Positions 1 through 7,669 of a DNA stretch of 21,382 nt are shown here, piece after piece. The position numbers and the translations under genes were made by a program. The stretch covers positions 1 through 21,382 of the forward strand of contig JAAAOH010000245.1 of NCBI GenBank assembly GCA_009908925.1, given 5' to 3'. Source of the DNA: Spirochaetota bacterium. Lineage in GTDB: Bacteria > Spirochaetota > Spirochaetia > DSM-27196 > PWMO01. The notes below the pieces were generated by a model. The model was not told where the DNA came from and did not search any database. It was given only the letters and a program-made list of their open reading frames with translations. The first letter of the stretch is position 1; each line of letters opens with the position of its first letter.

Positions 1-1
1 C

Positions 2-1759
2 CGCATCCTGCATGGCCGGCGTTACTCCGACGGACTGCACCAGGCCATCGAGGCCAAAGAGGGCATCCGCATCGCCCAGCGAAACCGGACCCTTGCAACA
101 ATCACCTTCCAGAACTTCTTTCGGATGTACGACAAGATCTCCGGCATGACCGGAACCGCGGAAACGGAGGAAACGGAGTTCGGCAAGATCTACGGCCTCG
201 ACGTTGTGGTCGTACCGACCAACCGCCCGGTCGCCCGCGCGGATGAGGACGATCTCATCTACATAAACGAGGAAGAGAAGTACACTGCTATCTGTGACGA
301 GATCGCAGAGGTCAATGGCCGGGGGCAGCCGATGCTCGTGGGCACGGTGTCGGTGGATCGTTCGGAGAAACTCTCCAAAATGCTCACCGGCAGAGGCGTC
401 CGTCATGAGGTACTCAACGCCAAAAACCACGCCCGCGAAGCACTGATCATCGCCGAGGCCGGTGCGAAAGGTTCGGTTACCATCGCCACGAACATGGCTG
501 GACGTGGTACCGATATCAAGCTCGGAGGCAACCCCGAGTTCCGCGCCCGAAGGCAGATCGGAACGGAAGCGGCGGAGGAGCAGTTTGCCGAGGCGTATCG
601 CCGCGAGCGCGAGAAATGGCTTCCCCAGTATCAGGAGGTCAAAGACCTCGGCGGCCTCTACGTGCTTGGTACCGAGCGACATGAGGCGCGGCGCATCGAC
701 AACCAGCTACGTGGTCGCTCCGGCCGCCAGGGCGATCCCGGGCAGTCGAAGTTCTTCCTCTCGATGGACGACGATCTCATGCGTCTGTTCGGCGGTGGCA
801 AGATCAATCTGCGCTCGATTATGGAACGGGGCCTGCCTCCTGGGGAGCCCCTCAACCACCCGCTCATCAACAAGTCGATCGAGCGGGCGCAGAACAAGGT
901 CGAGGAGCGCAACTTCGAGATCAGAAAGCATCTTCTCGAGTTCGACGACGTGCTCAACGAGCAGCGCAAGATGATCTATGACCAGCGCGACGCCATACTC
1001 ACCGACGACGATCTGAAAGAGCGCGTGCTCACAACCGCTGCGGATATTATCCAGGAACAGATTTCGGAGTACGAGAAATCACGGGGACAGGACCGGGCCC
1101 TGCTCTCGGAATTCCTCGCGTCGCTGAAAGAAACCCTGCTCTACACGCCCCATCGAGAGGAGGACGAGCTCGCCGTGCTGCCTCCCGAGAAGCTGAAGCA
1201 GACACTCGTCTCCGACATGCGGGCGGATATTGAAGAGAAGGCGGAGATCGCCGGAGCAGAGCAACTCAATATGGCCATCCGCTACGAGTACCTCCGTCAG
1301 ATCGACCAGCGCTGGCAGGACCACCTGGAGAACCTCGAGGCGCTGCGCGAGGCTGTATACCTTAGGAGCTACGCTCAGAGGAATCCGCTTCTGGAGTACA
1401 AGCTGGAAGGCTTCCAGATATTCGATGAGCTCATCTACAACATCCGCTCCGCGATCGCACGCAAACTCTTCGCGGTGCGGGCCGAGGGCTTCCGGGAGGC
1501 TCGCGCGCGGGCCATGCAACCGGCCGCGCACGCAACCGCTCAGCACGGCAGTTTTCAGATGATCGGCGGTGACGGTGGTGGCGGCGGCGGTGCTGGTGCC
1601 GGCGGCGCCGGGGCTCGCCCGGCGGCATCGGGAGGCGGAACAGCGACGGCAACCCGCCCGGAGAAGGCCCAGGTACAGCGATCCTACCCCAAAGTCGGGC
1701 GCAACGATCCGTGCCCCTGCGGCAGCGGCAAGAAATACAAGTACTGCCACGGGCGGTAG
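2..1759 (+). CDS. secA: Preprotein translocase ATPase SecA, 5'-truncated by the window edge
   Basis: SecA is the cytoplasmic motor that uses ATP to push unfolded preproteins through SecYEG. Only the C-terminal 585 residues are present; the frame is open to base 2 and the start lies outside the window. The first residues (GRRYSDGLHQAIEAKEG) and the following TFQNFFRMYDKISGMTGTA are SecA-specific. The second nucleotide-binding domain shows TNMAGRGTDIKLGGNP and the arginine-rich RRIDNQLRGRSGRQGDPGQS. The scaffold/wing region follows. A Gly/Ala-rich linker (about 1555-1660) leads to the terminal zinc-binding SEC-C motif, NDPCPCGSGKKYKYCHG, which in this family contacts SecB and ribosomes. Family members are usually about 830-900 residues, so roughly a third is missing. 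The gene faces, and converges with, the small minus-strand gene at 1854-1994. Identification is secure. Confidence 0.97.
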   Translation, partial: RILHGRRYSDGLHQAIEAKEGIRIAQRNRTLATITFQNFFRMYDKISGMTGTAETEETEFGKIYGLDVVVVPTNRPVARADEDDLIYINEEEKYTAICDEIAEVNGRGQPMLVGTVSVDRSEKLSKMLTGRGVRHEVLNAKNHAREALIIAEAGAKGSVTIATNMAGRGTDIKLGGNPEFRARRQIGTEAAEEQFAEAYRREREKWLPQYQEVKDLGGLYVLGTERHEARRIDNQLRGRSGRQGDPGQSKFFLSMDDDLMRLFGGGKINLRSIMERGLPPGEPLNHPLINKSIERAQNKVEERNFEIRKHLLEFDDVLNEQRKMIYDQRDAILTDDDLKERVLTTAADIIQEQISEYEKSRGQDRALLSEFLASLKETLLYTPHREEDELAVLPPEKLKQTLVSDMRADIEEKAEIAGAEQLNMAIRYEYLRQIDQRWQDHLENLEALREAVYLRSYAQRNPLLEYKLEGFQIFDELIYNIRSAIARKLFAVRAEGFREARARAMQPAAHATAQHGSFQMIGGDGGGGGGAGAGGAGARPAASGGGTATATRPEKAQVQRSYPKVGRNDPCPCGSGKKYKYCHGR

Positions 1760-1853
1760 TACTGCTGCGGACGATAGTAGTGTCAGGTGTGTTCTGCCGG
1801 GATCCGTCGGGACCCCGCGTGTGAGTATTGTCCCTGTGCCGCTTCGGTGGTGG

Positions 1854-1994
1854 TTATCCGAGGGACTCGGGGCGTTCCTCTTCCACCGGGTCGGCCGGTA
1901 TGCTTTCTTTCGGGACCGTTGTTTCGCGTGTGTACGCGTTTATCAGCGTGAACACCGCAAATATCACTATGATGACAATCGCTAACCGTCGCAT
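1854..1994 (-). CDS. Small single-span membrane protein, 46 aa
   Basis: This short frame begins ATG CGA CGG (MRRLAIVIIVIFAVFTLINA) and ends TAA before 1853. Residues 4-20 form one strongly hydrophobic helix preceded by two arginines, which predicts an N-in membrane anchor. The remaining 26 residues are polar and end in the acidic VEEERPESLG, presumably outside the membrane. The sequence GGGGAGG lies 11 nt before the ATG and could be its ribosome binding site. It sits 65 nt downstream of the M23 peptidase gene on the same strand, so the two may share a transcript. No family is recognised. The hydrophobic profile, codon usage like its neighbours and the upstream purine-rich element support it as a real gene, but no homologue was checked and a lipobox is absent. 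Confidence 0.55.
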   Translation of the reverse strand: MRRLAIVIIVIFAVFTLINAYTRETTVPKESIPADPVEEERPESLG

Positions 1995-2059
1995 GCAGAC
2001 GTAATCCTCCCCGTTGTAACTCCGTTCACCCGTCCCGACTTTTTGCGATTACCGCTATT

Positions 2060-3244
2060 CTAATGCAAGTAGTCCATCGGGTCTACAAAGGCACCGTTCT
2101 TGATTATCGAGAAATGCAGATGTGGCCCCGTGCTTCTGCCTGTATTGCCCATCCGTCCGATGACCTGCCCCTGACTCACGTACTGGCCCACGCTTACGTC
2201 GAAGCTGTCGAGGTGCGCATAGAGGGTCTGATAGCCTCCCGGATGTCGCAGGATCACGAACTTACCGTAGTTCCCGAGCTGCGTCTCGATATGGGCCACC
2301 CGGCCGGCCCGCGCGGCCTTCACCGGCGTCCGCATTCGCGAAACCACGTCGAGGCCGTAGTGCATACGCCGGATTCCCGTGAATGGATCGTTTCGCATTC
2401 CGAATCCGGAACTCCGAATTCCGCGCATGGGGTGGAGAAAGAGCTCACCGAGGATGAGTTTGAGCTCCGTTTCGTCCATGCGGGCCTGCGGGACGAACAC
2501 CACCTCCCCCGGGGTGATTGAGGAGCTCGTCATGTCGTTTGCATCAAGAATCGCGTTCATCTCGACGCCATAGCGCCGGGCGATCGAGGAGAGCGCATCA
2601 CCCTGCTTGACCGTGTAGAGGATTCCATCGCGGTTCGGAATATCGTACACGGCTCCGACACGCATGAGCCGCACATCCTCTATCTGGTTGAAGCTGACGA
2701 TGGTATCCATGTTGAGGTCGTAGCGGAACGCCAGGCCGAGGAGCGTGTCTCCAGGCTGCAGCTCGTACTGCTCGACCTCCACCGATTCGAACCGGGATGT
2801 GTCTATCTCTCCGGCGCCACCGATGACGTCATACTCGTTTGGCGGATCGAGGAATGCGGTAAGTACGTCTTCCCGGCCGACGGGCTCGGGAAGAGACACG
2901 TCGCCGGGACGTGTGACCACCCGCGAGAAGGCATAGGAGGGAGCGAGGATGACATTGAGGACGAACAGAGTTCCGACAGCCGCCACCAGGACGGCCAGGT
3001 CCATGCCGGTGAACTGCGAAGCGATATGGTGCCACAGCCGATCGAGTGTCGAGAAGACCCGAAGCCTCCAGCGGGAAAACACCTCCGAGGGGACGCGTTG
3101 TCGCGAGAGAACCCTGGGCGTGTCTGCCTGGAAGCGTGTATCACCGGGAAGCCGCACGCGTCTCGGGCGGTTCTCGCGAGTAGAGCGAATGGTGCTGTTC
3201 CGTGGCCGCCTGCGGACCTTTTGTTTCGTCAAAGTACCAACCAT
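2060..3244 (-). CDS. Membrane-anchored LysM/M23 (LytM-type) peptidoglycan peptidase
   Basis: This is a predicted cell-envelope metallopeptidase that cleaves, or as an inactive relative regulates cleavage of, peptidoglycan cross-bridges. Numbering from the ATG at 3244 (394 aa), a very basic cytoplasmic tail (1-78) precedes a membrane span at about 82-102. Two LysM domains follow, at about 156-203 (YELQPGDTLLGLAFRYDLN) and 208-252 (YTVKQGDALSSIARRYGV). The M23 domain covers about 270-391 and keeps the zinc ligands in HYGLD (H295, D299) and PHLHF (H375, H377), so it looks catalytically competent. An in-frame ATG at 3265 would add seven residues. I prefer 3244 because a TATAAT box at 3280-3285 would leave only about 8 nt of leader for the upstream ATG, and GAAGAG precedes the chosen one. 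It is divergent from lepB. The long basic N-terminus is typical of spirochaete M23 proteins, as I recall, but was not verified. Confidence 0.93.
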   Translation of the reverse strand: MVGTLTKQKVRRRPRNSTIRSTRENRPRRVRLPGDTRFQADTPRVLSRQRVPSEVFSRWRLRVFSTLDRLWHHIASQFTGMDLAVLVAAVGTLFVLNVILAPSYAFSRVVTRPGDVSLPEPVGREDVLTAFLDPPNEYDVIGGAGEIDTSRFESVEVEQYELQPGDTLLGLAFRYDLNMDTIVSFNQIEDVRLMRVGAVYDIPNRDGILYTVKQGDALSSIARRYGVEMNAILDANDMTSSSITPGEVVFVPQARMDETELKLILGELFLHPMRGIRSSGFGMRNDPFTGIRRMHYGLDVVSRMRTPVKAARAGRVAHIETQLGNYGKFVILRHPGGYQTLYAHLDSFDVSVGQYVSQGQVIGRMGNTGRSTGPHLHFSIIKNGAFVDPMDYLH

Positions 3245-3258
3245 ATTCTCTTCAGATA

Positions 3259-3287
3259 TCGACATTAATACAAGCGCGTATTATAGT
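3259..3287 (+). promoter_or_regulatory. Sigma-70-like promoter for the lepB-PBP-maf group
   Basis: TCGACA (3259-3264) and TATAGT (3282-3287) each match the sigma-70 consensus at five of six positions and are separated by an ideal 17-nt spacer. Transcription would start near 3294, leaving a leader of about 30 nt before the lepB ATG at 3324. It lies inside the divergent intergenic region and overlaps the start region of the M23 gene. Confidence 0.55.
3280..3285 (-). promoter_or_regulatory. Candidate -10 box for the M23 peptidase gene
   Basis: The minus strand reads TATAAT here, a perfect sigma-70 -10 hexamer. Transcription would begin near 3273. No convincing -35 hexamer is found 16-18 nt upstream, so this may be weak or activator-dependent. 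It overlaps the -10 element of the divergent plus-strand promoter. Confidence 0.45.
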
Positions 3288-3323
3288 CGGTCGCGAACTC
3301 CGGTACGCACGCTACCGCATTGC

Positions 3324-3839
3324 ATGAAGCATCTCTTGTCTCGACACACATCCGTCGATATTATCCTGTGGCCCACGGTCCTTGCCCTTGCGTTTCTCCT
3401 GTTTGGTTTCGATGCCGTCTCGGTCCGCGGTCCGTCGATGGAACCATCGCTGCGCGACGGGCAGACTGTCTTCGTCAATCGGCTCGCCTACGGGCTGCGC
3501 GGTCCGGGGGAAATGGGATATATTATCCGGTGGAGGACGCCTCTTCCGGGCGAACTGGTGGTTTTCCGACATCCGAACGGTGGCCATCTCGCAGTCAAGC
3601 GCTGCCTGCTCGCTCCCGGCGACGCGGTCCGAGCCACCCCGGACAGGCTCCACATCGCCGATGGCCGGTCCTTCCGGATCACGTCGGATCTGAGTCTTCA
3701 GCTCGGCGGGAGCACCGAAATACCCGAGAATTCGGTGTTCCTACTCGGGGAGAATCTCGCGGCATCCTCCGATTCCAGGGATTTCGGGCTTTTGTCCGTG
3801 TCCGAAGTGCACGGCAGGGTCATCTTGCCGACCGAATGA
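3324..3839 (+). CDS. lepB: Signal peptidase I, compact form (171 aa)
   Basis: This is a membrane-bound serine/lysine protease that removes signal peptides from exported proteins on the outer face of the cytoplasmic membrane. One N-terminal span (about 12-29) precedes the catalytic Ser38 in the box RGPSMEPSL. The general-base Lys92 lies in HLAVKRCLLAPGD, and box E appears as LLGENLAASSDSRDFG. All key residues are present, although the protein is near the short end of the family. The open frame extends far upstream, but that part is antisense to the M23 gene. MKHLLSRHTSVD gives the expected topology and starts about 30 nt after the predicted transcription start. No clear Shine-Dalgarno sequence precedes this ATG, so the exact start is less certain than the identity. 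The PBP gene follows after 16 nt. Confidence 0.92.
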   Translation: MKHLLSRHTSVDIILWPTVLALAFLLFGFDAVSVRGPSMEPSLRDGQTVFVNRLAYGLRGPGEMGYIIRWRTPLPGELVVFRHPNGGHLAVKRCLLAPGDAVRATPDRLHIADGRSFRITSDLSLQLGGSTEIPENSVFLLGENLAASSDSRDFGLLSVSEVHGRVILPTE

Positions 3840-3855
3840 GGGGTAACGTCATCGT

Positions 3856-5712
3856 ATGAGTGACGCAGGACCGAACCGGCGCCGACTCAAGATAATTTTT
3901 CTGGTCATCGGGGCAGTGAGCGCGGTGGTTCTCTATCGCTACGGAAGCATTATGCTGACTGCAGGTGATGAGCCCCCCGCACAGGCCCCGGGTGTCGAGC
4001 GCGCCGAGCGCGGTCCCATTCTCGATCGCAACGGGCGCATACTGGCCCTTCAGACCGAGCTCGACACCGTTACCGCATGGACTCCGCATGTCGAGGACCC
4101 GGCGGCGGTAGCCGCGACCCTCGCCGATATCCTCGGCACCGGTGCAGATGAGCTTCGCGAGCGGATACTGAGCTCCTCGGGCTACCTCGTGGTGCAGCGC
4201 ACAATCACCCCCTCGCAGAGCCGGCAGATCGAAGCGGCAATCGAGGCGGGAGAGCTGCCCGGGGTGCGTCTCGAGCCGGACGTCGGCCGGAGTTACCCGG
4301 AGAAGGATCTCGCGGCTCACGTTCTGGGTTATGTCGGGCTCGGAAACCGCGGACTCGACGGTATCGAGTACACGATGAATGAAGAGCTGCAGCCCGGCGC
4401 CGGCGAGGGCGCGTTCGGCAACCAGGTCTTTCTCACCATCGACGTAAACGTTCAGTACGAGCTCCAACGCATAGCCGAGACCTCCCGCGAGCGCCACGAT
4501 GCCGACGCGGTGATGCTCCTGGCGATGGAGGCCGACACCGGGAAGCTACTTGCATACGCGTCGACCCCTTCGTTCGATCCGAACCGGTTCCAGGCCTTCG
4601 ACGAAAACGCCCGCCGCAACCGGCCCATATCGTCGATTTACGAGCCCGGCTCAGTGTTCAAGATATTCTCAGTTGCCTCTTTTCTCGAGCTCGGCGGCAT
4701 CGACGCCGGGGATACCTTCGCCACCAGCCGCGGATACGTGAACCAGGAGGCAGGCTTCGAGATTCAGGATCTCGGTGACTACGGCCGGATCTCCACCGAA
4801 GGTATCCTCAAGTACTCGAGCAACGTCGGCGCGGCCTACGCGTCGGAGACCGTCAGTGCCGAGTCCTTCTATCACATGATCAAGCTCTTCGGCTTTGGGG
4901 AAGAAACCGGCATTCTCTTAAACGGTGAGGAGCGCGCGCTGCTGCAGCGCCCGACTCGCTGGTCGGGACGCACCCAGCAGACGGTCGCAATCGGACAGGA
5001 AATCGGGGTAACCGCCGTGCAGATGATCACGGCGGCAAGCGCGTTTGCAAATGACGGGATCCTCCTCAAACCGCATATCGTCGACCGGATAGTCTCACCT
5101 GACGGGAGGACCCTGCGCACCTACGGTCGTGAGCCCGTGCGCGAGGTTCTCTCACCCCGCACCGCCGGCATTGTACTGGACGCCATGCGCGCCGCAACCG
5201 CACCCGACGGTACGGCGCGCAGGATTCGGATGGACGGGCTGAACATTGCCGCAAAAACCGGCACCGCCGAGGTGTTCGACCCGGAACTGGGAACTTATTC
5301 CGAGGAGGAGTTCGTCGCCTCCACCCTCGCAATGTTCCCCGCCGAGAGCCCGCAGGTCATCCTCTATGTAGTCATCGATCATCCCCGCGAGGGCGGATTC
5401 TACGGTGGACGGATCGCCGTGCCGGTTGCTCGGGATGCCATCGAGTACATGGTAGACTACCTCGGGATCCCGACCGGGATCGACGAGGTGGTTGAGCACT
5501 CCGGCCGGGTGCGAGTCTCCCGCAGCGAGCTTCCGACCTTCGAGGACAGGATTCCCGATCTCACCGGCCTTCCCAAGCGCTCTCTGCTGCCCCTTCTCGC
5601 CCGCGAAGAGCTGAGTGTCAGTATCGAGGGGAGCGGGTGGGTCGTTCGCCAGCAGCCACCGCCGGGGACACCCATCGAGCCCGGCATGACGCTCCGGGTG
5701 GAGCTCGAATGA
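3856..5712 (+). CDS. Class B penicillin-binding protein (FtsI/PBP2-like transpeptidase) with PASTA domain
   Basis: This is a D,D-transpeptidase that cross-links peptidoglycan outside the cytoplasmic membrane. A membrane anchor occupies residues 12-30. The N-terminal pedestal/dimerisation domain carries RGPILDRNGRILA (52-64). The transpeptidase domain has all three active-site motifs: SVFK (266-269), SSN (321-323) and KTG (467-469). A single PASTA repeat lies at about 563-618 (IPDLTGLPKRSLLPLL onwards). At 618 aa the length is normal for FtsI/SpoVD-type proteins. GAGGGG lies upstream of the ATG. The stop codon overlaps the start of the Maf gene (ATGA), implying translational coupling. The gene is not in a dcw cluster, so a role in septation (ftsI) rather than elongation or another specialised function cannot be decided from this window. 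Confidence 0.93.
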   Translation: MSDAGPNRRRLKIIFLVIGAVSAVVLYRYGSIMLTAGDEPPAQAPGVERAERGPILDRNGRILALQTELDTVTAWTPHVEDPAAVAATLADILGTGADELRERILSSSGYLVVQRTITPSQSRQIEAAIEAGELPGVRLEPDVGRSYPEKDLAAHVLGYVGLGNRGLDGIEYTMNEELQPGAGEGAFGNQVFLTIDVNVQYELQRIAETSRERHDADAVMLLAMEADTGKLLAYASTPSFDPNRFQAFDENARRNRPISSIYEPGSVFKIFSVASFLELGGIDAGDTFATSRGYVNQEAGFEIQDLGDYGRISTEGILKYSSNVGAAYASETVSAESFYHMIKLFGFGEETGILLNGEERALLQRPTRWSGRTQQTVAIGQEIGVTAVQMITAASAFANDGILLKPHIVDRIVSPDGRTLRTYGREPVREVLSPRTAGIVLDAMRAATAPDGTARRIRMDGLNIAAKTGTAEVFDPELGTYSEEEFVASTLAMFPAESPQVILYVVIDHPREGGFYGGRIAVPVARDAIEYMVDYLGIPTGIDEVVEHSGRVRVSRSELPTFEDRIPDLTGLPKRSLLPLLAREELSVSIEGSGWVVRQQPPPGTPIEPGMTLRVELE

Positions 5713-7568
5713 CGCTGTACGAGCGCAATGCGGCCGCTCTGGGCCGGCACCTGCAAGCGCGCCTGGAAACAGCCGGGGAACCGGCGGCAGAGCTCGAGCT
5801 CGTAGACGCAGGCGACGATGAGGTGACCGCGCGATACGCGGGGCGCTACCTTCACGCCCGCCGGGAGCCCTCCCGACGGCCGCGCCGGACGTTTACCCCG
5901 GACTGGGTGCGGGATCATCCCATCGTCGTCTTTTTCGGGTTCGGACTCGGCTATGAGGTGGAGGCCTTTCTCGCTGAGCCCGAGGCCGAAGTGGCGGTCG
6001 TAGTGGAGCCTGACGCCGGCCTCTTCCGCACCGCCCTCGAGCGGCGCGACCTCACAGCCGTACTCGATTCACCGAAGGCGGTCTTCCTCGTGGACGCGGA
6101 GCCGGATGCACTCGCCATGGTGCTCAGGCGCTACGAGCGCCGGGCCCCCGAACGCGCGGTGCTCAACGCCTCGGTACTTCACCACCGCGAGTACTTCGAC
6201 CGCGTGGATGCGGTCATGGAGGCCGCGGTGAGCCGGGCACGTATCAACGCGAGCACGCTCAAGCGCTTCGGACGTCTCTGGGTTCGAAATCTCATTCGAA
6301 ACGTAGCCGTTCTCGAGCGCTCTCCGGGAGTGCGCGAGCTCACCGATCGATTCGCCGGCCTGCCGGTGCTCCTCTGCGCAGCAGGACCGAGCCTCGACCT
6401 CGCCCTTCCCCATATCAAAGAGCTCGCCGAACGCCTCCTGATCGTGGCGGTGGATACCGCCGTCCCGGCGCTCATGCAACACGGGGTAGAGCCCGACTTC
6501 GCTGTGGTCGTCGACCCGCAGTACTGGAACACGCGCCACCTCGATCGCCTCGCCCCCAAATCCACGATCCTCATATCCGAGGCGTCGGCGCACCCCCGCA
6601 TCTTCGAAGTCCTCGAAAATCCCACCTACCTGTGCAGCTCCATTTTCCCGCTGGGTTCTCTCCTGGAGGAAACCGTGGGGGAAAAGGGAAAGCTCGGCAC
6701 CGGTGGCTCGGTTTCTACCACGGCCTGGGATTTCGCGCGCATCCTCGGAACTGACCCGATCTACTGCATCGGCCTCGACCTCGGCTTTCCGCAACGGCGA
6801 ACGCACGTGCACGGGAGCTTCTTCGAAGAGCGCAGCCATGTTCTGGCCCACCGCTTCCGCCCGGCGGAGCAGCACTCGTTCGAGTACCTCAATGACGCCA
6901 ACCCCTTCGAGATCATTGCGAACGACGGGGGCACGGTACTCACCGACCAGCGGATGATGATCTACACGTGGTGGTTCGCGAACCAGGCGCGGATACACCG
7001 CGGGGTGCGCACCTACAATCTCTCTCCCGGCGGCGTGGCCATCGAGGGTCTCCCCGCTGCCGACGTCGACGATTGCCTCGCGCACCCGGTCAGGCGTGAG
7101 GATCTGGACGGACGGCTTCGCCCCCTGCGTGCAGCCCCCGGGCCCACCGACGGCTCGTCTGGCGACGAAGGAGCGCGTGGCGACGCGGAAGCGGCCCACA
7201 CCTCGCTTCGGCCAACCCTTCTCACCCTCGCCGATCGCCTCGAGGAGTTTGCGCAGACCGCACGCGACGGACTGGAAATCGTGCTCGAACTGGCCGGGGA
7301 CTCGCGGCCCAATATGTCCAGACTGGACGGCATAGATGCTCGCCTCGCCGCGTTCCGCTACAAAGACGTGGCCGGTTTCCTGCTTCAGGAGGTGGCCGAC
7401 CGCGTGCAGAACACCGCGCAGGAGCGGAGCATTACCGGTGCGCTGGGGAGTGCGCGTGTGCTCTACGAGGGACTCATCGAGGCGGCGGAGTACCACGTGA
7501 GATTGCTGCGACTGGCTCCACGCCTCCCGCAGTACACTCAAGTTTCCGGCCGCCGGGTCGATAATTGA
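5709..7568 (+). CDS. Motility-associated Maf/DUF115 family glycosyltransferase
   Basis: The 619-residue protein belongs to the DUF115 (MptE-like) family that includes Maf flagellin glycosyltransferases, which attach nonulosonic-acid-type sugars to flagellin in the cytoplasm. Supporting motifs are FFGFGLGYEVEAFL (75-88), the glycine motif LLCAAGPSLDLALP (221-234), AVDTAVPALMQHGVEPDFAV (247-266), and GTGGSVSTTAWDFARILG (330-347) followed by IGLDLGFP. An Ala/Gly-rich stretch (about 474-495) separates this core from a helical C-terminal domain. The ATG overlaps the PBP stop as ATGA; upstream in-frame codons were rejected because they lie within the PBP gene. The flagellar operon lies nearby on the opposite strand, supporting a motility role. 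The acceptor protein and the sugar are unknown, and an unrelated glycan or pterin role is possible. Confidence 0.88.
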   Translation: MTLYERNAAALGRHLQARLETAGEPAAELELVDAGDDEVTARYAGRYLHARREPSRRPRRTFTPDWVRDHPIVVFFGFGLGYEVEAFLAEPEAEVAVVVEPDAGLFRTALERRDLTAVLDSPKAVFLVDAEPDALAMVLRRYERRAPERAVLNASVLHHREYFDRVDAVMEAAVSRARINASTLKRFGRLWVRNLIRNVAVLERSPGVRELTDRFAGLPVLLCAAGPSLDLALPHIKELAERLLIVAVDTAVPALMQHGVEPDFAVVVDPQYWNTRHLDRLAPKSTILISEASAHPRIFEVLENPTYLCSSIFPLGSLLEETVGEKGKLGTGGSVSTTAWDFARILGTDPIYCIGLDLGFPQRRTHVHGSFFEERSHVLAHRFRPAEQHSFEYLNDANPFEIIANDGGTVLTDQRMMIYTWWFANQARIHRGVRTYNLSPGGVAIEGLPAADVDDCLAHPVRREDLDGRLRPLRAAPGPTDGSSGDEGARGDAEAAHTSLRPTLLTLADRLEEFAQTARDGLEIVLELAGDSRPNMSRLDGIDARLAAFRYKDVAGFLLQEVADRVQNTAQERSITGALGSARVLYEGLIEAAEYHVRLLRLAPRLPQYTQVSGRRVDN

Positions 7569-7593
7569 AACAAAGGGGAGACCCTTTGCAATT
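7563..7593 (+). repeat. Inverted repeat spanning the maf stop codon
   Basis: CAAAGGG (7571-7577) and CCCTTTG (7582-7588) form a perfect 7-bp stem closed by a GAGA (GNRA-type) tetraloop. A further AATTG/CAATT pairing outside a three-A bulge includes the TGA of the glycosyltransferase gene. It stands directly upstream of the intrinsic terminator and may protect the 3' end or assist termination. Confidence 0.55.
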
Positions 7594-7633
7594 AAGGCGG
7601 TATGCACCGACGTCCAGGCATACCGCTTTTTTT
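7594..7633 (+). terminator. Rho-independent terminator after the lepB-PBP-maf group
   Basis: GCGGTATGC (7597-7605) pairs perfectly with GCATACCGC (7618-7626) around a 12-nt loop and is followed by seven T residues. Bases 7594-7596 can extend the stem into the T run. On the minus strand the hairpin is followed by CTTAATT, so it may also weakly terminate the convergent operon ending at 7670. Confidence 0.92.
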
Positions 7634-7669
7634 ATGTCCACGTCTCTTTCTACGTCCGGGTCGCCGGCG

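Noticed and set aside
1760..1853. Possible terminator between secA and the small convergent gene
   Set aside because: Short complementary GGGATC/GGGACC stretches do not form a stable stem and no T run follows.
2949..3323. A long N-terminal extension of the signal peptidase
   Set aside because: It overlaps the M23 gene antisense and would bury the single membrane anchor in the middle of the protein.
6069..7607. A long minus-strand open frame opposite the Maf gene
   Set aside because: The plus-strand protein has recognisable family motifs along its length. The minus frame would also run through the terminator hairpins and shows no domain.
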